Source: Phoenix dactylifera (taxonomy: Eukaryota; Streptophyta; Magnoliopsida; Arecales; Arecaceae). Taken from it: 64,000 nt of DNA. The notes beneath the pieces were generated by a model. That model made no database searches, was not told the origin of the DNA, and saw only the letters and a program-made list of their open reading frames with translations. Both the position numbers and the translations under genes were made by a program. Location of the stretch: assembly GCF_009389715.1 (NCBI RefSeq), contig NC_052404.1, forward strand, positions 7,090,745 to 7,154,744, given 5' to 3'. Shown in pieces: positions 57,900-64,000 of the stretch; the stretch's first letter is position 1; each line of letters starts with the position of its first letter.

Positions 57900-58324
57900 G
57901 CAACCTATCTTACTAAGAATAATGAAGGTTTTGGCTTGCCCCTATCATTGTAAAGCTGGCACTGCTAACCCCCAAGAAAGATCTTAATGCTGATCACTTC
58001 TTTGACGGCATCACCCTTCACTTGTAGGAACTCCTCTTTCTATCGGAGGCGGTGGAAGCGGTGTCGGCCCTTCGAACCGACCGCTTCCCGATCTCAACCT
58101 CCCCCCGGCTGCTGAGCCGGAGCCTGCCTCTTCTTCAGAGCTGCGGGAGACAGAAAGGTTGTTACAGGAGGCCCGGGAGGAACTTCAAACTTGGGAAGGG
58201 CGGCTAAAGGATTGGTGGGACGAGGAAAGGCGAGTAAAAGACAAGCAATTGCAGAGCATCCACTTACAAAAAGAGATACAAAGGCAAAATTGGAGGAAGT
58301 TCTTTTTAGAACTAAAGAGAGAAG
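57900..58324 (+). other. Unassigned insert next to ycf2, possibly mitochondrial
   Basis: An open plus-strand stretch from about 58030 reads [21 protein letters not shown], then a charged helical region ([20 protein letters not shown]) and runs directly into the ycf2 fragment. The Pro-rich and charged style recalls hypothetical ORFs of plant mitochondrial genomes, which often carry plastid pieces, but I do not recognise the protein. Confidence 0.3.
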
Positions 58325-58676
58325 GGAAGATCTATCTCTATCTCGTGTCTGGTACTGCATGGTTCCACTCTGCAAGAACTCCGAATCATTCTCTTGAAGC
58401 TCATCCTCTTTATGATAAATGATCCGCTTGCCCCGAAATGACCCGCCCCAATAGGGAAATCCCAATTCAGTGGGCCTTTCGATACAATCAAATAGATTGC
58501 CACAAGGGCGCCATATTCTAGGAGCCCAAACTATGTGATTGAATAAATCCTCCTCTATCTGTTGCGGGTCGACGGCTCCTTCCCCTTCTTCAAACTCCGA
58601 TTCGTATTTTTCATATAGAAATCTCTGATCAACGATAGAACAAGATCCATTTTGCATCATATCTAACTGATTCTGG
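58325..58676 (-). pseudogene. ycf2: Plastid ycf2 fragment (nuclear organelle DNA)
   Basis: About 350 bp in the minus direction encodes part of the plastid Ycf2 protein: [40 protein letters not shown]-like (here [20 protein letters not shown]), [17 protein letters not shown] and [20 protein letters not shown]. The match stops on both sides, so it is an isolated fragment, transferred directly from the plastid or by way of mitochondrial DNA. It should have no function. Confidence 0.88.
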
Positions 58677-59310
58677 TTAGCCCTTTAGGAAATACCTATA
58701 TCGAATTTTTTTTTGAGTCCAGTTGCAATTCTGAGCCAAATCTTTATTTTGAGAAGACAAAGGTTTATAAAACTAGAATAAAAAAAAAGGTAGGTGCTGA
58801 GACTCAAGCCAAAAAAAAACCTTCATCTAATTGGCTCGAAAATGATGCTGCGAACTAGATTGCCTCCTTTGCCGCTCATCATTTAAAAAGTTTCATCTGG
58901 ATGGATCACGAGTCTGTACTAAAGCCTTTTTGTAGCCTTTTATTCTCTGATCTTATTAGCCACATTCATACCCGTCAGGTGTGAGCCGCCATTGTACCAA
59001 AAAAAAATAAAAAAAAGAGGAAGAAATCAAGGCTAGGACTATATTGTTATACTAAAAATTTTATCTGCTTGTACTAAAAATCAAAGCTACTTGTAAAACT
59101 GATCTGTACTTTAATTTCAATGTAACAGTACAAATGCTGTTCACAAAACTGAAAGAAGACATATTGCTTGCTATGCTAAGCTTGATAAATGCAAACTTTC
59201 CGCGATGCAGGGAAAAAAAATTCTCCTCGGGTAACAGGATAGATCAGTGACAAGCATTCCATCACTGTGATGGCTACATGGTTGGGTCATGACAACATGG
59301 ACTCTGGTCT
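58677..59310. other. Intergenic DNA and likely 3' UTR of the CLPP5-like gene
   Basis: A-rich runs near 58779 and 59005; no protein or RNA gene recognised. The part next to 59311 should be the 3' UTR of the minus-strand Clp gene. Confidence 0.45.
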
Positions 59311-62300
59311 TTACTGATTAGAAGCGGCTAGTGGCTGAAGTGCTTTGAGAGGATTCATGATCACGCCATCAATTAGACCATAATCTTTAGCTTCTTTTGC
59401 ACTCATGAAAAAGTCCCGGTCGGTATCTTGGTTGATCTTTTCCAGGCTTTGGCCAGTGTGGTACGCTAGGTACCCATTCAAATTAGCTTTGTGATGCAGC
59501 ATTTCATTTGCCTGAAAGGCGACACAAGAGTCAATTTTGAAATTAGCTTTTCAAATTAGCTTCCCATGTACACAAGAGCGTACATGGGAATCAAAGTTAG
59601 CCCAGCTATGAGTCAATTTTGCATTTACTTGTCAAGAAAGCACAAAAAAATAAACAAAGAAGCCGCTAACCAACAGATCTTTTTGTCTACCCATAGGCGA
59701 TAGATATTTTATAAAAAAGAATCTGACATTGAATAATAAACACACAAGGCACTACTTTGTGATGTTATGCCTAGCGTCTAAACTCTAAACAATTATAATT
59801 AACTGAAACAAAGCAGCAACCCCAATCAACAGCAGTGTGTGACATTTTCTCAAGGAGGGGGTCTCTGCTAGCATCCATCAAGGAGTCAACAAATCATGAT
59901 AGCCATCATGGAATGGAAATATCTACAAAAATTAGGTAACAAATATGACATCAAATTCAGATTACCTGGATGTCAATATCAGTTTGCCCGCCTTGAGCTC
60001 CTCCAAGAGGTTGATGAATCATTATCCTGGAGTTTGGTAAACTATACCGTTTTCCTTGTTTGCAGAAAAAAATGGTGTAATTTTAGAAACAAAATATTCA
60101 AGTTATTTGAAAGGACAAAACTTGGAATTTTGAGTCATTAAAAATTCAGAAGAATTACCCTTAGTACCAGAACTCAGAATAAAAGCACCCATGCTGTTTT
60201 TGAAAGCCCAAGCAACATTGACAATAAAAGTCAGTCATCTTAATGTGCATTAGAAATAATCCAGCATCTAACATAGAACAGAAAAGATATATAAGCACTG
60301 AGGATTCTTTTGGACCAAGAGATGAAAGAGGCATTATATTTAACATGAAGCCATCATCAGGAGTGTCTCATGTATAAGATCATCACTGATGAACTGAGAG
60401 ACTGGTGAAAATAAACTGTCATAACTACTTGTTCTCAAGAATATTAAAAGCACTTTCTAAGACAGACATTCAAGTTACCCCGAGGAAGTGATTGCACACT
60501 ATTGAAATAAAATATATTTCATCCCTCATTTTAAAAATAAATTCCAAATGATGAGACAATGCAAGTGAGTTGTAATTACGATTGCAATGTATAAAAAGAT
60601 GTCCTTCTAGTCTTCCATGCAAAGAGGGCTATAGCATAGTGGTTGCACTCCCACTGGAAGGAGGTTCCTGATTTGAACCACAGAAGGTGTTCCCTGGATT
60701 ATTTAATACGTGTAATTCTTCTATCATATCTATGAAATCATGGAAATGATGTGTCATCCACCAATTATTCTAAAAATTTGCCATCTTTCATATCTTTTGT
60801 ATTAGGAGTGGGAGCAGAGTGAGGAATGAGATAAGAGACGTTTTGTTATAGACAGTTCACTGTAGCACAGTGAATGAGACCTTAACTGAGTTTGGAATGG
60901 GTTTGACAGCATATTTGGTGATCCCTACTTCTAGAGTCCATGGCCATTTTTCTAAAGAATCTGTATTGGAATGCAATGACTAGTACATTTAACAATATTA
61001 AAACCATAACCAACATGACAGAGATAAGGCTTTGTGCTTTTTTTCCCTAAAAAAGAACCAACAAAATTATCCCATCTAATTGGTGGGCTGAGAGTGGTGT
61101 GAGAACATCCGGCCAGTGAGACTGGACTGAAAGTTACTTCTGGATGGTTAGCAATACGTTGTATGGGTCAAAATGTAGGCACTAGAAAATGTACATGGAT
61201 ACAAAATGAGGATAAGCAAGATATTTTATGATGGTGCTAAGCCATTAACACATGATCAAACAAGGCTGAGCTAAACATGAGAACATAAGGATGTGTATTA
61301 AAAGCCCTATGATACCTAACAATCTTCTTGAATTTTGTTCAGCAGTGAAGGCTTTGAGCAATCTGTTACTTCTTTGTATCCATACCTCAAATGATAGGCG
61401 TAGTTGGAATGTCCTAAATTTTCCATTTAACCACTCCAAGTGTAACCCCTATCAACCAACTCCAAACAAAAATGCAAGAACTAGGAGCCTGTTTGACTTC
61501 TACATGCAATGTCCCTCATGATGCAAAACAAGTTACATTCAGGGTAAAGAACCTAAGAACCATGGGAGTGAGCATAAAATCATTACCCAACAGAAAACTA
61601 CTGAAATTTGAAAAGTTGCATCTAGACAAATGACATAACTTGTATTTGACATTATACTCAAGAAAAAAAAATCCACCAAAAATCACATACCCATTCATAT
61701 GAGCTTATGTCCAAAATTTTGCTATGTATTTTCATTTTTCTACCCTAATGTTGCAGCCATTAACTTAAATAAGCTATCTCAATCAACAAAACTTTTCTCA
61801 CCTTCCTATAAGACTCTTCTTTCATACCTAGGTTTGATTATTGATATATTAATTCTTTCAGTGAATTGATTCTTCACATCTGATAAAATTTAATTTCACC
61901 TTTTTCTGTTCAATCCAAAGGTTATCAGATAAAGAGAATCATCTTTCCTAGTCTATATGCCATCTAAGATCAGCACTATAAGTCAATTTCTTTCAATTCG
62001 TCTTTACTTCATTCAGATTCAGAGGTCGGATAGTTACAGACTCATATCGCCCTGCTACTAAAATATGTTTTAAAATCATTAAACCAAAGTTCACTCTTTT
62101 CCATCTCTCTCTTTACCCCATGGATATGACCTCGAATATGTAGAATAAGAGACAGGTATGCACTGAAAAAGAGGTCTACCAAGGCAGAGTCAAAAAGATG
62201 AAGGAAAATCTTCAACAATACCTATCTATTCTTATCATAAAGGTTAGCATCTCACCTATATGGAATGTTAGAATGGTTACGTACCTAATATTTTTGGAGA

Positions 62301-64000
62301 TCCACAGAAGAATATTAGTAATAGTCTTTTTATATCAGAACACTTGGAGCATATGGTTTAGGCAGGGCCAATTTACTATCTTGGTCAAGAAAGTTGAGAG
62401 AATTGAGTAATATGAATTTTGTTTCAGGTAGGAGATGATCATAACAGCTTCCAGTCATGAAAACTGGGAAAAAGAGATCCCAATTATATGACTAACCTTT
62501 CTTCTTCAGTTCCATGTTTCGTTTTTCTTTTGTCTTGAGTCATAAAAAAAGAAAATGAATAAAGCCGTGCATGGACTTTGGTTTAGCCTAAATAAGAAAA
62601 ACTGTCCCTTTTGTTAAACAATGCTGGATGGTTATGGTTATGGCACTTCAAAGTAAAATATTCTTGACATCAGTCCACAACGTTTCACATTGAGTATGAA
62701 AGTAGTGCCTACCTCTTTGACGTTCCAAATTATCTTCTATGTTTAGCTTCCACAACTTTTGCCTTAGATATATACGCTTCCTGAAATCTCCATGCAACTT
62801 AGAACCTCCTATTTCTCAACCACTTCCTCTTCATCTTGCAAAAGCCTTTAAAACTATCACGGTAATGTCATTGCCATCCATCAAGATGATACACAGGAAA
62901 TTGCTCTATGGTCTCTCAATTATACCATAAAACATAAATTTTACCTTGGGATTTTCTGATGTTCTGAAAAAGAATTTAATAAGGTTATAAAATGAATTTA
63001 GTCTACATCACTACACTACCTATTATTGAAGGCAAACACACAAAACAAAGTCAAAGTGGAGAGCAGGATAGATAGAAAGGGAAAGTGTTGTGAATGATGA
63101 TACAGTTTATGGTATGACAATGGGTTCCTATAAGATGTAATCTGATCATGGAAAATCTTTCGCTGTAGTACGGTAATCAAGTTTAATGTGTCCCATTTCC
63201 TAACCCTTTTTATTTGTGCAAATTATAGTACCAATATTAGCAAAATAAAATGCACCAAGCACCACATTACACTAAAATATTACATGCTCACCAATGTAAT
63301 TCCTCAATTATGTCAAAAAAGAAAAAGTATTTCAAGAGTCCAAAATATATCCTTAATCATGATATGTCATATAGTCAATTAACCACAACATGAGAAAAAA
63401 TTTGCGAGCAACTGCTTTCATGCACATATAAAAATATCAACAAGGTAATAATTAAATAACTGCAAGATATACTAGAAATAAGAGTAGTTGACAAAAGAGA
63501 AAGTTTGGCTGATAGAACTAGTTCTAAAGATTATAAATAGTTTACGCAAGAAAAGAAAAACTTGAGGATTACATGCTATCAAAAAGAATTAGTTAGCTAA
63601 TCAACAAAAAGTCCTGAATACAGCTGATGGAAGCAAGACTAATTCAAAGGTAAGCCAAGTTTCGACTGTTCAATAACCAAATGGTAAAAGCTGACAAACT
63701 ATTCAGTGCTATTACCTAGCTGCAAGTCCAACACAGACAGTGGAGACATCAGGCCTGATGTGCCTCATTGTATCAAAAATAGCCATGCCTAAAAGGAAGT
63801 GTGCAATCCAACTGCCTAAGTAAAAATATACCTGATACATATATAAGATATACTGAAAAACTACAAGGATAGAAGGAGTTACCAGCTGTAACTGATCCTC
63901 CTGGAGAATTCACATACATGATAATATCCTATCAGGAACATCAGGTGACAAATTAAGTTTGTGTTTGAGAATTCACATAAATGAAAATATCTATAAATTC
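59311..64000 (-). CDS. CLPP5: CLPP5-like plastid ATP-dependent Clp protease proteolytic subunit, 5' part outside window
   Basis: Five 3' exons in gene order: 63883-63928, 63716-63788, 60159-60193, 59966-60054 and 59311-59511 (TAA at 59311-59313). All introns are GT-AG and phases agree. The protein runs [16 protein letters not shown], then [20 protein letters not shown], then [13 protein letters not shown], then [19 protein letters not shown], then the C-terminal region with [20 protein letters not shown] and the end [17 protein letters not shown]. The catalytic triad is visible: Ser in AASMGAF, His in MIHQP and Asp in the DTDRD region. The sequence is nearly that of Arabidopsis CLPP5, from memory. 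It forms part of the stromal ClpPR core that degrades proteins fed by ClpC chaperones. The catalytic Ser codon is split by a 3.5-kb intron (60194-63715). The N-terminus with transit peptide is off the right edge. CLPP4 or CLPP6 are less likely. Confidence 0.9.
60624..60745 (+). mobile_element. tRNA-derived SINE-like sequence in a CLPP5 intron
   Basis: A box-like TAGCATAGTGGTTG and B box-like GGTTCCTGATTTGAACC lie about 30 bp apart, as in tRNA-related plant SINEs. It does not fold as a proper tRNA (acceptor stem not found), so a SINE relic is more likely. The 3' end is uncertain. Confidence 0.4.
60746..63715. other. Remainder of the large CLPP5 intron
   Basis: AT-rich intronic DNA. I see no coding exon, RNA gene or clear transposon in it. 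Confidence 0.5.
63966..63995. repeat. Partial copy of a CLPP5 exon boundary inside the next intron
   Basis: GAGAATTCACATAAATGAAA at 63968 onward closely matches GAGAATTCACATACATGATA in the exon at 63883-63928, at an offset of 64 bp. About 28 bp are shared with two substitutions and one missing base. Confidence 0.6.

Noticed and set aside
58159-58422. Plus-strand 87-codon frame near ycf2 as a host gene
   Set aside because: Half of it is antisense to the ycf2 fragment, so it is a chance fusion across the insert junction.
60624-60700. tRNA gene
   Set aside because: A and B box-like sequences are present but no acceptor or anticodon stem could be formed; a SINE relic is more likely.

Overview
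This window is plant nuclear DNA. It has spliced genes with GT-AG introns, a GRAS transcription-factor family, a plant UBC32-type E2, a nuclear plastid Clp protease subunit, a very large Ty3/gypsy element of the Tat lineage, and a stray piece of plastid ycf2. Protein flavour and repeat load suggest a monocot, perhaps a palm; that placement is an inference.

Positions 1-49,893 are a head-to-tail tandem array of six copies of one GRAS gene, all on the minus strand: GRAS-1 (cut by the left edge), GRAS-2, GRAS-3, GRAS-4, GRAS-5 (split by an 18.8-kb retrotransposon) and GRAS-6 (frameshifted). Units are about 5.3-6.6 kb without the retrotransposon. Each spacer (A between GRAS-1 and -2, through E between GRAS-5 and -6) carries the same two short DNA transposons: a ~0.74-kb AT-rich Tourist-like MITE flanked by TAA, and a ~1.3-kb hAT-like element with GACCC-rich ends and an 8-bp target duplication. 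Differences between units give a relative history. The 5' flank of GRAS-6 has the empty site of the MITE. A 260-bp solo LTR is present only in spacers C and D, next to the nearly identical GRAS-4 and GRAS-5. A second hAT element with a perfect 8-bp duplication sits inside the hAT copy of spacer C only.

Positions 24,494-43,272 are a Tat-type Ty3/gypsy element in minus orientation inside GRAS-5. Its two 1,360-bp LTRs differ at about sixteen sites, so it is young. From its 5' end (right) it holds gag, protease/RT/RNase H/second RNase H/integrase, a 6.5-kb hierarchical tandem-repeat array, an oppositely oriented extra ORF with its own TATA box, and the 3' LTR. Its gag-pol is broken.

Positions 49,894-64,000 are ordinary genic DNA: an LTR-like fragment, a complete five-exon UBC32-like gene (plus strand) for an ER-anchored ubiquitin-conjugating enzyme, a decayed L1-type LINE, an organelle-derived insert with ycf2, and the 3' part of a CLPP5-like gene (minus strand). 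No prokaryotic-style system or CRISPR array is present. The most informative material is the GRAS array, in which transposons record the order of duplication, and the satellite-like array within the retrotransposon.
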